A stretch of 64,000 nt of DNA, from positions 1,665,654-1,729,653 of the forward strand of contig NZ_CP036266.1 of assembly GCF_007744075.1 (NCBI RefSeq), written 5' to 3'. The position numbers and the translations under genes are program-made. The DNA is from Gimesia chilikensis (GTDB taxonomy: Bacteria > Planctomycetota > Planctomycetia > Planctomycetales > Planctomycetaceae). Of the stretch, positions 1 through 8,482 are shown piece by piece. Each line of letters starts with the position of its first letter. The first letter of the stretch is position 1. The notes below the pieces were generated by a model. The model ran no database searches. It saw nothing but the letters and a program-made list of their open reading frames with translations, and had not been told where the DNA came from.

Positions 1-30
1 GGCGACGCAGAGGAGCGAGGCGTTTTTCAT
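1..30 (-). CDS. Start of a truncated gene for an exported protein (first 10 codons)
   Basis: An ATG at 30..28 on the minus strand opens a frame that leaves the window after ten codons (MKNASLLCVA). A purine-rich AAGGAAG lies about six bases upstream of the ATG. A lysine followed by hydrophobic residues fits the start of a signal peptide. It begins only 30 bases after the stop of the M14-like peptidase gene, so the two may form an operon. Function cannot be told from ten residues. Confidence 0.5.
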   Translation of the reverse strand, partial: MKNASLLCVA

Positions 31-60
31 GAGGTCTTCCTTTGGGTTGTGAAGGTCGAT

Positions 61-1743
61 TTATTTTTCCGATTGAATGCGGTCCAGGACCGGGGCAGGA
101 GGCTTCCAGCCATAGGTTCTGGTTTCCCGCGGGTGATACAGGCAGGTGACAAGGTACAGTTCAGTTTTACTGGATTTTTCCGGAGGCACATTGATCTGCA
201 CATGCGTGAAACCGGCCCCGGGCCAGGAGACATAGCCATCTGTTTCGCTTTTTTCCAGCAGGTGTCCGTTGAGTCTGATGTCGACGAGTTCCGGGCGTTG
301 ATAAGGGAGGCGGAGTTGAAACGAAATGCCCTGCTGAATGGGCGGTTCTTCCGGTTCTGGCGCACGTCCTTTGCTGACGGCGATTTTGATTTCCGGTCCC
401 GCGTTGATGATTGACTTGAGTGAGCTCTGGTCGATCCCGGGTACATCCTTGATGTTGTCGAGGAGTTCGGTGATGTCGGCAGAGAGTAGCTCTGCTGCTT
501 TCTGGGAGGTGGCGACGAAATAGGTTTCCCGGCCGGCGGTCTGCGGATAGAGAACGGCCTGGGAGAAGCGGGGCTGTTGTTTCCAGAGTTCGACTCGGCT
601 CTGGCGACGGGCCTGGGCGGTGGGACCCCAGGCACTGACGAAGTGGCCGATATAACTGTTGACGCGATTGACAGGGTAGCCAGGGTGGTAATCTTCGTCC
701 CAGCGCTGGTTGCCGATCTGCATCAGGCCTTGCAGCCGCGCCAGGCCGCTTTGTTCCCAGCCGACTTCAAATGCCATCAGCATGGTGTGATAGTGGGCAT
801 AGCCGTAATGCGCGGTGTAGAACTGGGGACGTCCCAGCCAGAGTCGATTGGATATAGCCGTCAGGGAAGTGCCCCAGAAGAGACGCTGGGCGTCCGCTTC
901 GAAGCGATCGTAACCGTAACCTGCAGCTTCGCCCGCCTGGTTGATGGCTTCGGTGATCCGCCAGTCCCAGGGGCGGAGCGACATATTCGAATAAGCAGAG
1001 CCGGTGACTTCAAACATCGTCTGACCGCGGTAGCGCTCTCGGGAACCCAGTTGTTCGGGGCTGTATTCCTGCAGGCCGGTCCCGTGCACATCGACATGGA
1101 CATCAGGCTTGAACTGATCGACGACGGACAGGATCGCCATCACTTCCGGCGATTTTTCCGGCAGCTTGAACTGCAGGGTTTTGAGATCCCAGTTAGCGGT
1201 GCCACCCCCGGTGTAGGGGTCGATTTTCTGGGAATTGCCAAAGCGATCCGTTTCGAAGTAAGCGTACGGGTTGATGATGGGGATGATCAGCAGCAGTTGA
1301 TTCTGTCTGGTGCGCACGGCTTCTGGATCATCGCTGAGCATCCATTCCACGAAGTGCATCACTGCAGTGGTGCCGCTGCGTTCGGGGCCGCCATGCAGGG
1401 CGGTCACCAGGCAGATCTGTTTCTGTTTCAGGTCGGTTTTGGAGTCGGTAATTTTCAGCATGGGGAGCGGAATGCCTTCGAGTGTCACGCCGATCCGATC
1501 GACCTGAACCAGGTCGGGATGAGTTTCCTCCCAGTATTTCAGCGTTTCCGTGTATTCCTTGAGTGTCAGGCGATGCAGCTTCTCCTGCCAGGGTTGCGGG
1601 AGCCCGGCGAGTTTCTGCTCCAGTGTGGGGGCTTCCTGGGCTTTCAGTTGAGGGGGTTGCCAGGTAAGCAAGCAGAGCAGACAGAGTGCGAACCACAGGG
1701 GAGTGGTCACTGGAATACGCGGGGAGAACAGTCTGGCAGGCAT
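61..1743 (-). CDS. M14-like zinc carboxypeptidase, exported
   Basis: A 560-residue protein with a signal peptide (hydrophobic residues 15-30, probable cleavage near AQEAP). The body resembles the M14 zinc carboxypeptidases, which cleave C-terminal residues or peptidoglycan peptides. Visible landmarks are ALHGGPERSG at about 115-124 (first zinc site), INPYAYF at about 157-163 (substrate-binding region), DVHGTG at about 218-223 (third zinc ligand) and AFEVGWEQ near 330 (general-base Glu). The usual HxxE motif here reads H-G-G-P-E, one residue longer, so zinc binding is not certain. About 200 C-terminal residues follow the catalytic part and look like a beta-rich accessory domain. Start: ATG at 1743. 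The regulator gene upstream on the same strand ends 35 bases away, so co-transcription is possible. The family call is fairly firm; activity and substrate are not. Confidence 0.75.
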   Translation of the reverse strand: MPARLFSPRIPVTTPLWFALCLLCLLTWQPPQLKAQEAPTLEQKLAGLPQPWQEKLHRLTLKEYTETLKYWEETHPDLVQVDRIGVTLEGIPLPMLKITDSKTDLKQKQICLVTALHGGPERSGTTAVMHFVEWMLSDDPEAVRTRQNQLLLIIPIINPYAYFETDRFGNSQKIDPYTGGGTANWDLKTLQFKLPEKSPEVMAILSVVDQFKPDVHVDVHGTGLQEYSPEQLGSRERYRGQTMFEVTGSAYSNMSLRPWDWRITEAINQAGEAAGYGYDRFEADAQRLFWGTSLTAISNRLWLGRPQFYTAHYGYAHYHTMLMAFEVGWEQSGLARLQGLMQIGNQRWDEDYHPGYPVNRVNSYIGHFVSAWGPTAQARRQSRVELWKQQPRFSQAVLYPQTAGRETYFVATSQKAAELLSADITELLDNIKDVPGIDQSSLKSIINAGPEIKIAVSKGRAPEPEEPPIQQGISFQLRLPYQRPELVDIRLNGHLLEKSETDGYVSWPGAGFTHVQINVPPEKSSKTELYLVTCLYHPRETRTYGWKPPAPVLDRIQSEK

Positions 1744-1778
1744 GGTTGAGGCCTCGTCGGGGCGAAGTTGGGGAATCG

Positions 1779-2939
1779 TTATTGAGCTGGGGGTGGTCCC
1801 AGTGTCTGTCCGGCGCTGGTGTTAATGGGCATGGGAAAGACTTCCGCAGAATCGATGGGAAGTTCTCCCTGTTTCATCTGGGTCAGTAATTCAGCTGCTT
1901 TTCTGCCGATGGCAACTTCATCGACGGTGATCGAAGAGAGTCGGCTCTGGATTGCGCCGTGACGGACCGTGCCACCGAATCCGAGCAGGGAGACATCTTC
2001 CGGAACGCGTTTTCCGAGTTTGCCGAGCAGCAGATAAATCAGCTCGGCCAGTGAATCGAAGGTGGCGAAGATCGCCGTGGGCGGATCGGGACGCTGAAAC
2101 ATGGTTTCCAGGGTGTTGAGCAGATCCGGTTCATAGTCAATCGGATGGAGCTGCGAACTGGGTCCGTGAAAGATGAACGGTTCCGGACAAGAATCGGGGC
2201 TGGCAGCCAGGGCTTCGCGGAGTCCGGTTTCGTATTCAATCGAAGCCGTGGCGCGGTGGGGGGAAAACAGGGCGATCGAACGGTGTCCCTGTTCCAGCAG
2301 TGTCTGTCCTGCCAGCAGGCCGACTTTACGGAAGGGGATGGAAAGCAGGGGGGCCTGAATGCCTTCGACATCCCGGTGACAGAAGACAACGGGAATGCCA
2401 TGCTGTTGCAGTTGTCGCACCTGGTACGCGGGAGTCGGCGGAACGGTCGCGGGGACCAGTGCCACACCGGCGACGTGTTTGTCGATGAGTTGCAGGATCG
2501 TATTGCCCTGCATGTCGACTTTGTTTTCCGTGCAGCAGACGAGCACCTGATTCTGGGTGAGGGCGGCTGCCTGTTCGAAACTCCGCTGCAATGACGGATA
2601 AAAGCCGGTACGAACTTCAGGGAGTACGAAAGCGAAAATATCGAGCTGCTGTTTAATGGGGATCGGCGGTTTCGTACTGACGAACGAACCTTTGCCGTGA
2701 ATGCGGTTGATCCAGCCCTGTTCTTCGAGCAGTTGCATCGCATTGCGGACGGTGGTCCGTGCCAACTGGTGCGTTTCACAGAGCTGGTGTTCCGAGGGCA
2801 GGGCGGCTCCGGGCTTGAGTTCGCCCTGCGTAATCTGCTCCATGAGCTGTTCCACCAACTGCAGGTATTTCGGGCGCTGCTTGCCGGGGAGCGAGGTCGC
2901 AGGGCTGGTCTGTTGTGAATCCGGGGCACGTGCTGTCAT
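1779..2939 (-). CDS. GntR/LacI-type chimeric transcriptional regulator (AraR-like architecture)
   Basis: A 386-residue regulator. Residues about 24-90 form a GntR winged helix-turn-helix (YLQLVEQLMEQI, LPSEHQL, ARTTVRNAMQLLEEQGWI, GKGSFV). Residues about 98-380 resemble the LacI/periplasmic-binding-protein effector fold, including SLLGFGG and a typical VDEVAIGRKAAELL segment. This layout is known from Bacillus AraR and related sugar-responsive repressors. The gene is divergent from a glycosidase-like gene at 3130, and an inverted repeat (2990..3014) lies over both predicted promoters. I infer that it represses itself and its neighbour until a sugar-like ligand binds. The ligand is unknown. 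Start: ATG at 2939, just upstream of the DNA-binding domain. Confidence 0.88.
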   Translation of the reverse strand: MTARAPDSQQTSPATSLPGKQRPKYLQLVEQLMEQITQGELKPGAALPSEHQLCETHQLARTTVRNAMQLLEEQGWINRIHGKGSFVSTKPPIPIKQQLDIFAFVLPEVRTGFYPSLQRSFEQAAALTQNQVLVCCTENKVDMQGNTILQLIDKHVAGVALVPATVPPTPAYQVRQLQQHGIPVVFCHRDVEGIQAPLLSIPFRKVGLLAGQTLLEQGHRSIALFSPHRATASIEYETGLREALAASPDSCPEPFIFHGPSSQLHPIDYEPDLLNTLETMFQRPDPPTAIFATFDSLAELIYLLLGKLGKRVPEDVSLLGFGGTVRHGAIQSRLSSITVDEVAIGRKAAELLTQMKQGELPIDSAEVFPMPINTSAGQTLGPPPAQ

Positions 2940-2981
2940 GGCCGCGAGAATTTCTCAGATCAGGGTTGAAAAAAGCAGAGT

Positions 2982-3008
2982 TTGACGTTACTTGTATTTA
3001 AATATGAT
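2982..3008 (+). promoter_or_regulatory. Predicted sigma-70-type promoter of the glycosidase-like gene
   Basis: TTGACG (2982-2987) and TATGAT (3003-3008) are separated by 15 bases and lie about 120 bases before the start at 3130. The operator repeat covers the -10. The spacing is two bases shorter than ideal, so this is tentative. Confidence 0.4.
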
Positions 3009-3014
3009 ACAAGT
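2990..3014. promoter_or_regulatory. Probable operator: perfect 8-bp inverted repeat
   Basis: ACTTGTAT (2990-2997) and ATACAAGT (3007-3014) are exact inverted repeats separated by nine AT-rich bases. The arms resemble the half sites of Bacillus AraR (ATTTGTAC/GTACAAAT), whose domain layout matches the regulator encoded next door. The repeat overlaps the predicted -10 regions of both divergent genes, as expected for a repressor site. Binding by the neighbouring regulator is inferred. Confidence 0.65.
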
Positions 3015-3031
3015 TGTTTGTGTGGTGTCAA
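3004..3031 (-). promoter_or_regulatory. Predicted sigma-70-type promoter of the GntR/LacI regulator
   Basis: On the minus strand, TTGACA (3031-3026) is followed after 16 bases by TATCAT (3009-3004). The -10 lies inside the inverted repeat, which suggests autorepression. It lies about 65 bases upstream of the regulator's start codon. Confidence 0.45.
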
Positions 3032-3129
3032 CAATGCATTCGCTCAGAATGTCAATAATCTGAATTGGTGCCAGACAGAAATGCTTTTCTAAAGATACAA
3101 GATGTCTTTTCAGGAGACGGGAGATTCAC

Positions 3130-4602
3130 ATGAGACCACTGCTGCTGTTCATGCTGTTTATTGTGGGAAGTCTGAATGTTGTCGGCCTGCAGGCAGGCGA
3201 GCCAAAGCCGCTCCAGATCGGGGATCACCGCGAGCTGTTTGTGGATGATTACCTGATCGGCAAAATGAAAAACGTGAGTCTGCGGCTGCATCAGCCTGTT
3301 GATGAAGGCGTCGTTCTGAAATTCGATAAGCCATGGGAAGGACTGTTTTGCGGATACTGCACGATCATTAAAGATGGCGACCTGTATCGCGCTTACTATC
3401 GGGGACGTCCCCAGGCGGGAGCGGACGGCGACACCGGAGAAGTCTACTGCTATGCGGAATCGAAGGATGGGATTCACTGGACCAAGCCCGAACTTTCTCT
3501 GTTCGAAAAGCAGGGTTTCAAAAAGAACAATATCATCCTGGCCGACGCGGCTCCGATGACGCATAACCTCAGCCCGTTCCTGGATACACGCCCGGGAGTT
3601 CCTGAGTCGGAACGCTACAAGGCGCTGGGCGGAACGATGAAAAGCGGCCTGGTCGCGTTCACTTCGCCAGATGGGATTCACTGGAAACAGCATCCTGCGG
3701 GGACCGTGATCTCCAAAGAGATGGTGCCGTTTCCTTATATGTTTGATTCTCAGAATGTCGCATTCTGGTCCCCGGTTGAGAAAAAATACATCAGCTACTT
3801 CCGGGTCTTCAAAGATAAACTCCGTCGGATTGCCCGGACTGAGAGTGACGATTTCATTCACTGGTCCGAACCGGTGCTGATGGAATACACGCATCGGGGT
3901 GACAAATCACCGATCGAACATCTCTATACCAACCAGACACATCCCTACTTCCGGGCACCTCATATTTATCTGGCTGTCGCGGCCCGCTTCATGCCCGGGC
4001 GGCAGGTACTGACCGATGAGCAGGCAGAAAAAATTGGCGTACATCCCCGCTACTTCAAAGATACATCCGATGCGATTCTGATGACCACCCGCGGCGGTAA
4101 CATGTATGATCGCACTTTTCTGAGTGGATTCATCACCGGGGGCATCGGCGCGCAGAACTGGGTGTCGCGGACGAACTATCCTGCATTGAACGTGGTTCAG
4201 ACCGGACCGGCAGAGATGTCGGTGTATGTGAATCAGGATTATGCGCAGCCAACCGCCCATTTGCGTCGCTATTCGCTGCGTCTGGATGGTTTTGCTTCCG
4301 TACGGGCCGACTATGCCGGCGGGGAATTAGTGACGAAGCCGCTAATCTTTGATGGTTCTGAACTGTCGATTAACTTTTCGACATCTGCAGCGGGGGGCAT
4401 CAAAGTCGAGATCCAGGATGAAAACGGTAAGCCAATTCCCGGTTTCACTCTCGCTGATGCACGTGAGCAGATCGGAAACGAGATCAATCGGATCGTCACC
4501 TGGAAAGGGGGCTCCGATGTCTCTGCACTCAGTGGCAAACCGGTACGCCTGAAGTTTGTGATGAAAGATGCCGATCTGTATTCACTGCAGTTCGTGAAAT
4601 AA
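3130..4602 (+). CDS. Exported five-bladed beta-propeller, glycosidase-like protein
   Basis: A 490-residue protein with a signal peptide (about residues 1-22, ending near GLQAG). The sequence has the repeated short blocks of the five-bladed propeller found in GH32/GH43/GH130-like proteins: DDYLIG near 40, YRAYYRG near 88, SKDGIHWTKPE near 113 and SPDGIHWKQ near 178. The final 100 residues look like a beta-sandwich. Planctomycetes carry many such proteins, usually annotated only as hypothetical or glycosyl hydrolase-like. I cannot name the catalytic residues. An AGGAGA ribosome-binding site precedes the ATG at 3130. The gene is divergent from a sugar-type regulator across a shared operator, which supports a role in using a polysaccharide or its fragments. 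The end is marked by a strong terminator. Confidence 0.7.
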   Translation: MRPLLLFMLFIVGSLNVVGLQAGEPKPLQIGDHRELFVDDYLIGKMKNVSLRLHQPVDEGVVLKFDKPWEGLFCGYCTIIKDGDLYRAYYRGRPQAGADGDTGEVYCYAESKDGIHWTKPELSLFEKQGFKKNNIILADAAPMTHNLSPFLDTRPGVPESERYKALGGTMKSGLVAFTSPDGIHWKQHPAGTVISKEMVPFPYMFDSQNVAFWSPVEKKYISYFRVFKDKLRRIARTESDDFIHWSEPVLMEYTHRGDKSPIEHLYTNQTHPYFRAPHIYLAVAARFMPGRQVLTDEQAEKIGVHPRYFKDTSDAILMTTRGGNMYDRTFLSGFITGGIGAQNWVSRTNYPALNVVQTGPAEMSVYVNQDYAQPTAHLRRYSLRLDGFASVRADYAGGELVTKPLIFDGSELSINFSTSAAGGIKVEIQDENGKPIPGFTLADAREQIGNEINRIVTWKGGSDVSALSGKPVRLKFVMKDADLYSLQFVK

Positions 4603-4624
4603 TGTAACTTCACTTGCGATTCGC

Positions 4625-4669
4625 TCAGGAAGGTCGACCGGGTTCTCTCGTCGACTTTCCTGATTTTTC
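4625..4669 (+). terminator. Rho-independent terminator after the glycosidase-like gene
   Basis: A 14-bp stem (4625-4638 with 4650-4663, one G-U pair) with an 11-base loop is followed by five T residues. It starts 22 bases after the stop at 4602. Confidence 0.8.
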
Positions 4670-4681
4670 ACTTGAGATTCA

Positions 4682-4709
4682 TTGCCCGGTTCGCTGACTG
4701 TCTTATGAT
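4682..4709 (+). promoter_or_regulatory. Possible sigma-70-type promoter for the oxidoreductase pair
   Basis: TTGCCC (4682-4687) and TATGAT (4704-4709) are 16 bases apart, located between the terminator and the ATG at 4792. Only the -10 is close to consensus, so this is a weak prediction. Confidence 0.35.
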
Positions 4710-4791
4710 ACAGGTAGAGCTGCCCCCAATCGAATTCTGAGTTTCTGCGAAATGCGCTTGCTCCCACCCTCTGGTTCCTGAGAAGTAAATC

Positions 4792-5805
4792 ATGAAAGAG
4801 CGTAGACGATTACTGGTAGTCGGAGTCGGTTCAATTGGAGAACGGCATCTGCGCTGTTTCCAGGCGACGGACCGTGTCGATATCTCGATTTGTGAACTGA
4901 ACGCCGACCTGCGTCAGCAGGTCGCCGAGCGATATTCTGTGAAAACTCAGTATGCGGATCTGGACTCGGCACTGGCGGAGCCACATGACTTTGCGGTCAT
5001 CGCGACTCCAGCACACCTGCATATTCAAATGGCGCAACGGGTCGTTGAAGCGGGTTTGGACGTGTTCATCGAAAAGCCCCTGAGCACGTCGGTGGACGGT
5101 GTGGCCGATCTGCAGAAACTGCTGAAAGAGAAACAGAAAAAAGCGGGAATCGCGTATGTCTATCGCGCTCATCCCGCGCTGGCCGCGATGAAGGCGGATC
5201 TGGATACGGGCCGCTATGGCAAACCGGTAGAACTGGTTGTCGTTTCCGGTCAGAACTTTCCCACCTATCGGCCCGCGTATCGCGACATCTATTACAAGTC
5301 GCGCGCGACCGGCGGAGGGGCGGTGCAGGATGCGTTAACGCATTCGATGAATGCCGGCGAGTACCTGGTGGGGCCGGTGAAAGCCCTGGTGGCGGACTAC
5401 GCACATCAGGTGCTGGAAGGTGTGGACGTGGAAGACACCGTACACGTAATTACCCGCCAGGGAAGTGTGCTGGGCAACTTCAGTCTGAATCAGCATCAAC
5501 CGGCCAATGAATCGAGTATTACTGTGATCTGCGAACGGGGCATGCTCCGATTTGAGTATCAGAAAAGCTGGTACCGCCACGTCACTGAGCCGGAGGGGGA
5601 GTGGGTCGTCGGTTACCAGGAAACGCTGGAACGGGACACACTCTTTTCGCGACAGGCGAGTGCCTTTCTCGATTATCTCGATGATTTCTGTCCGCCGCTC
5701 TGTTCGCTGGAAGAAGGACTGCAGACGCTTGCGGTCAATCTTTCGATTCTGGAATCTGTCGAACAGCGTGCCTGGGTCGAACCGGCGCACTACCTTACCC
5801 ATTGA
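4792..5805 (+). CDS. Gfo/Idh/MocA-family NAD(P)-dependent oxidoreductase
   Basis: A 337-residue cytosolic enzyme of the Gfo/Idh/MocA family, which oxidises or reduces sugars, inositols and their derivatives with NAD(P). The N-terminal Rossmann fold shows VGVGSIGERH at about 10-19 and an acidic residue (E35) at the end of beta-2. The family's EKP motif is at 94-96. The C-terminal part (about 120 onwards) is the usual substrate and dimer domain, with GGGAVQDALTHSMN near 175. It is followed 28 bases later by an SDR gene on the same strand, so the two probably act on the same sugar-like substrate. The substrate cannot be told from the sequence. Start: ATG at 4792. Confidence 0.88.
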   Translation: MKERRRLLVVGVGSIGERHLRCFQATDRVDISICELNADLRQQVAERYSVKTQYADLDSALAEPHDFAVIATPAHLHIQMAQRVVEAGLDVFIEKPLSTSVDGVADLQKLLKEKQKKAGIAYVYRAHPALAAMKADLDTGRYGKPVELVVVSGQNFPTYRPAYRDIYYKSRATGGGAVQDALTHSMNAGEYLVGPVKALVADYAHQVLEGVDVEDTVHVITRQGSVLGNFSLNQHQPANESSITVICERGMLRFEYQKSWYRHVTEPEGEWVVGYQETLERDTLFSRQASAFLDYLDDFCPPLCSLEEGLQTLAVNLSILESVEQRAWVEPAHYLTH

Positions 5806-5833
5806 GTTTTTCTACCTGAAAACAGGATTCGTT

Positions 5834-6637
5834 ATGCAACCAAGTGATGAACCCACGATACAGCAGCTGTTTGATCTTACCGGCAAGACGATTTTAATCT
5901 CCGGTGCGAGTGGTTACCTCGGAGGTGCGATGTCGCGGGGACTGGCCGAAGCCGGGGCACGGCTGGTGGTCAGCAGCCGCAGCCAGGAACGGGCTGAGCA
6001 GACGGCTTCGGAACTACCCGATCCTAACGGCGTGGGGCATCTGGGGGTCGCGCTGGATCATATGGAAGCCGATTCGATTGAAGAGGGGTTTGCAGCAGCT
6101 CTGGAAGCAGCCGGCGAGATCGATGTGCTGGTGAATAACGGCAATGATCCAGTGGGAGAAGACTGGCGAAATGTCACCGCAGATGCGTTTAACCGTCACC
6201 TGCAGAATGCGACCGGCTATTTTCTGCTGGCCCGCAAACTGCGTGATCACCTCGTCGCGCGCGAGGCCCGGGGGAGCGTGATCATGATCGGTTCGATGTA
6301 TGGCGTGGTCGGCTCTTATCCTGAAGCGTACGAGGGGATCTGTGCAGCCAGTCCCGTGGCTTATCACACGATGAAGGGAGGACTGATCCATCAGACGCGG
6401 CATCTGTCGGTCTACTGGGCCAAAGATGGCGTGCGGGTCAACTGTCTGAGTCCGGGACCGTTTCCTTCCGAGAAAGCACCTGCGGGGCTGGCAGAGCGCT
6501 TGAGCGAGCACAGTCCGATGGGCCGCATGGGATCACCGGCCGAACTGAAGGGAGCAGTTGTCTTCCTGGCGAGCGAGGCGAGCAGTTATATCACAGGCCA
6601 GAACCTGCTGGTCGATGGTGGCTGGACCGCCTGGTAG
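5834..6637 (+). CDS. Short-chain dehydrogenase/reductase (SDR)
   Basis: A 267-residue classical SDR. The cofactor motif SGASGYLGGA is at about 23-32, NNGN (a variant of NNAG) at 101-104, and the catalytic residues are S154, Y177 and K181 in the expected YxxxK pattern (YHTMK). The C-terminus has the common PEELKGAVVFLAS-type helix followed by TGQNLLVDGGW. The ATG at 5834 was chosen because the SDR fold begins shortly after it; an upstream in-frame extension would run back inside the oxidoreductase gene. It probably forms a two-gene operon with the Gfo/Idh enzyme. The substrate is unknown, probably a sugar or polyol. Confidence 0.88.
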   Translation: MQPSDEPTIQQLFDLTGKTILISGASGYLGGAMSRGLAEAGARLVVSSRSQERAEQTASELPDPNGVGHLGVALDHMEADSIEEGFAAALEAAGEIDVLVNNGNDPVGEDWRNVTADAFNRHLQNATGYFLLARKLRDHLVAREARGSVIMIGSMYGVVGSYPEAYEGICAASPVAYHTMKGGLIHQTRHLSVYWAKDGVRVNCLSPGPFPSEKAPAGLAERLSEHSPMGRMGSPAELKGAVVFLASEASSYITGQNLLVDGGWTAW

Positions 6638-6749
6638 ACGGAAAACAGCCTCGATCTGATCGTGTTTTGTGATAGAATAACTGATTCAAATGAACTGGAA
6701 TCAGCTGAGTCTGAATAACGCGCTTTGATTGGGCACCGCCGGACGATCT

Positions 6750-8465
6750 ATGGGATTAGAGATTCTCAACGCACTTGGAGGCCTGGGGCTGTTCCTGCTG
6801 GGGATGGTCATCCTGACCAACGGCCTGAAGGAACTGGCGGGGGATACCATCCGCCGGTTGATCGCGAAATTCACAAAGAACATGCCCAGCGGAATCGCTA
6901 CCGGAGCGATCGTCACGGCTGTGCTGCAATCCTCAAGTGCTACTACGGTGACCGCGGTGGGTTTCGCAAGTGCGGGGCTGCTTTCTTTATCACAGTCGCT
7001 GGGGATCATCTTTGGTGCCAACCTGGGTACAACGATGACGGGCTGGATCGTGGCGGTCTTTGGTTTCAAATTGAAGCTGGGACAGATCGCTTTTCCCCTG
7101 ATTCTGGTCGGCACTCTGATGTACATGTTTGCCCGCAAGCGGGTGGGGATGATCGGTTTCGCGTTGGCTGGCTTTGGTCTGATCTTTGTCGGCATTGATA
7201 ACATGCAGGCCGGGATGTCGGGACTGACAGATACGGTTACGCCGAAATCGTTTCCCACAGATGACTGGCTGGGGCGTATCCTGTTGATTTTGATCGGCAT
7301 GGGAGTCTCCATGGTCACGCAGTCGTCCAGCGCGGGAATGGCGATGGCAATTACCGCCGTGCATACCGGTACGATTTCGCTGACGCAGGGAGTCGCGATG
7401 GTGGTCGGTTTTGATATGGGGACGACCGTCACCGCGGTGATCGCCACACTGGGAGGTTCCGTGACGGCGCGACGAACCGCATTTGCGCATGTTCTCTTTA
7501 ATACAACGACCGCCTGTGTGGCTTATTTTCTGGTACCACTCTACATGTGGGTCTGGCAATCTTATGTGAACCAGGGGGATCGTTTTTCCCCGGAAATCGG
7601 ACTGGCCCTGTTTCACAGCCTGTTTAATCTGCTGGGGATCCTGATGCTGGCTCCGTTATCCAGCCAGGTGATTCGCGTTCTCTGCTGGCTGGTGCCTGAT
7701 GCGGTGAACGACCAGGTGGAGCGTTTGGAGGAGTCATTCATCCAGACGCCTAACGTGGCGATTGAAGCGTCGCGCTCGACATTGACCGAAGTCTTTCAGG
7801 ATGTACTGCACCTGTTTCACGGGTTGTTTACAAATAAGGCAGACCGGGCTGATATTTCCTCGATGATGGAACAGACACATGAGACCTTGACGATTACGGA
7901 AGATTACCTGAGGCGGGTCAACGTGTCGAAATCGGATCCGCAGACCTTGCGTTGTTACCAGGAAGTCGTGCTGGCACTGGACCACATCAGACGCCTGACA
8001 AGGCGCTTCAAGGAAATCGAGCGGTTGGATGCGGCTGCTGATGTGGAAGATCTGCAAAAGGTCGTAACACGGTTGACGAAACTGTTAGATGACACAGAAA
8101 TCGCCTTCGAGGATCGTAGCGAACTGATGGACGAGCAGCCGCTGGAAGACTGTGCGCGCGAACTGGATCAGGACCAGGAATCGGTCCGACGCCGGTTTAC
8201 CGAGGCCGCGTCCCGATCGGGGGATGATTTTGAATATGTACTCAATCAGTTGGACGCTTATCGCTGGCTGTATCGCATCAGTTACCATCTCTGGCGAACG
8301 GTGCATCACCTGCAGAGTGCGCGGATCATCAATGGTCAATCGGATGTAGAACCTGCAGAAATTAATAATACGAAAGCCGTAGATTCCCGATCTGATGATG
8401 AGGGGCAAGGAAGCGAAGATAAAAAAACGTCCCTGCAAATCGACAGCAGGGACGAAGTGGAATGA
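6750..8465 (+). CDS. Na/Pi cotransporter family protein (NptA/PF02690 type) with PhoU-like C-terminus
   Basis: A 571-residue membrane protein. Two inverted copies of the Na+/phosphate cotransporter repeat are visible, each with the QSSSA signature (60-65 and 191-196). Together they span about eight or nine membrane segments in residues 1-320. From about 340 to 540 the sequence becomes hydrophilic and helical, as in the PhoU-like domains of bacterial NptA/YjbB proteins. These proteins are thought to move phosphate using sodium, sometimes as exporters. The ATG at 6750 is preferred to an in-frame TTG at 6729 because the first membrane helix begins right after it. The last codons overlap a terminator that serves the convergent lipoprotein gene. 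Confidence 0.88.
   Translation: MGLEILNALGGLGLFLLGMVILTNGLKELAGDTIRRLIAKFTKNMPSGIATGAIVTAVLQSSSATTVTAVGFASAGLLSLSQSLGIIFGANLGTTMTGWIVAVFGFKLKLGQIAFPLILVGTLMYMFARKRVGMIGFALAGFGLIFVGIDNMQAGMSGLTDTVTPKSFPTDDWLGRILLILIGMGVSMVTQSSSAGMAMAITAVHTGTISLTQGVAMVVGFDMGTTVTAVIATLGGSVTARRTAFAHVLFNTTTACVAYFLVPLYMWVWQSYVNQGDRFSPEIGLALFHSLFNLLGILMLAPLSSQVIRVLCWLVPDAVNDQVERLEESFIQTPNVAIEASRSTLTEVFQDVLHLFHGLFTNKADRADISSMMEQTHETLTITEDYLRRVNVSKSDPQTLRCYQEVVLALDHIRRLTRRFKEIERLDAAADVEDLQKVVTRLTKLLDDTEIAFEDRSELMDEQPLEDCARELDQDQESVRRRFTEAASRSGDDFEYVLNQLDAYRWLYRISYHLWRTVHHLQSARIINGQSDVEPAEINNTKAVDSRSDDEGQGSEDKKTSLQIDSRDEVE
8421..8454 (-). terminator. Terminator of the lipoprotein gene, embedded in the end of the convergent transporter gene
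   Basis: A perfect 9-bp stem (8428-8436 with 8446-8454) is followed on the minus strand by seven T residues (8427-8421). It lies 29 bases beyond the stop of the minus-strand lipoprotein gene but inside the last codons of the plus-strand transporter. Confidence 0.7.
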
Positions 8466-8482
8466 TGGCTTAGTGACCGGAA

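Noticed and set aside
577..1749. Open frame of 390 codons on the plus strand
   Set aside because: It is antisense to the M14-like peptidase gene, which has a signal peptide and family motifs; this frame has none and reflects GC-rich codon bias.
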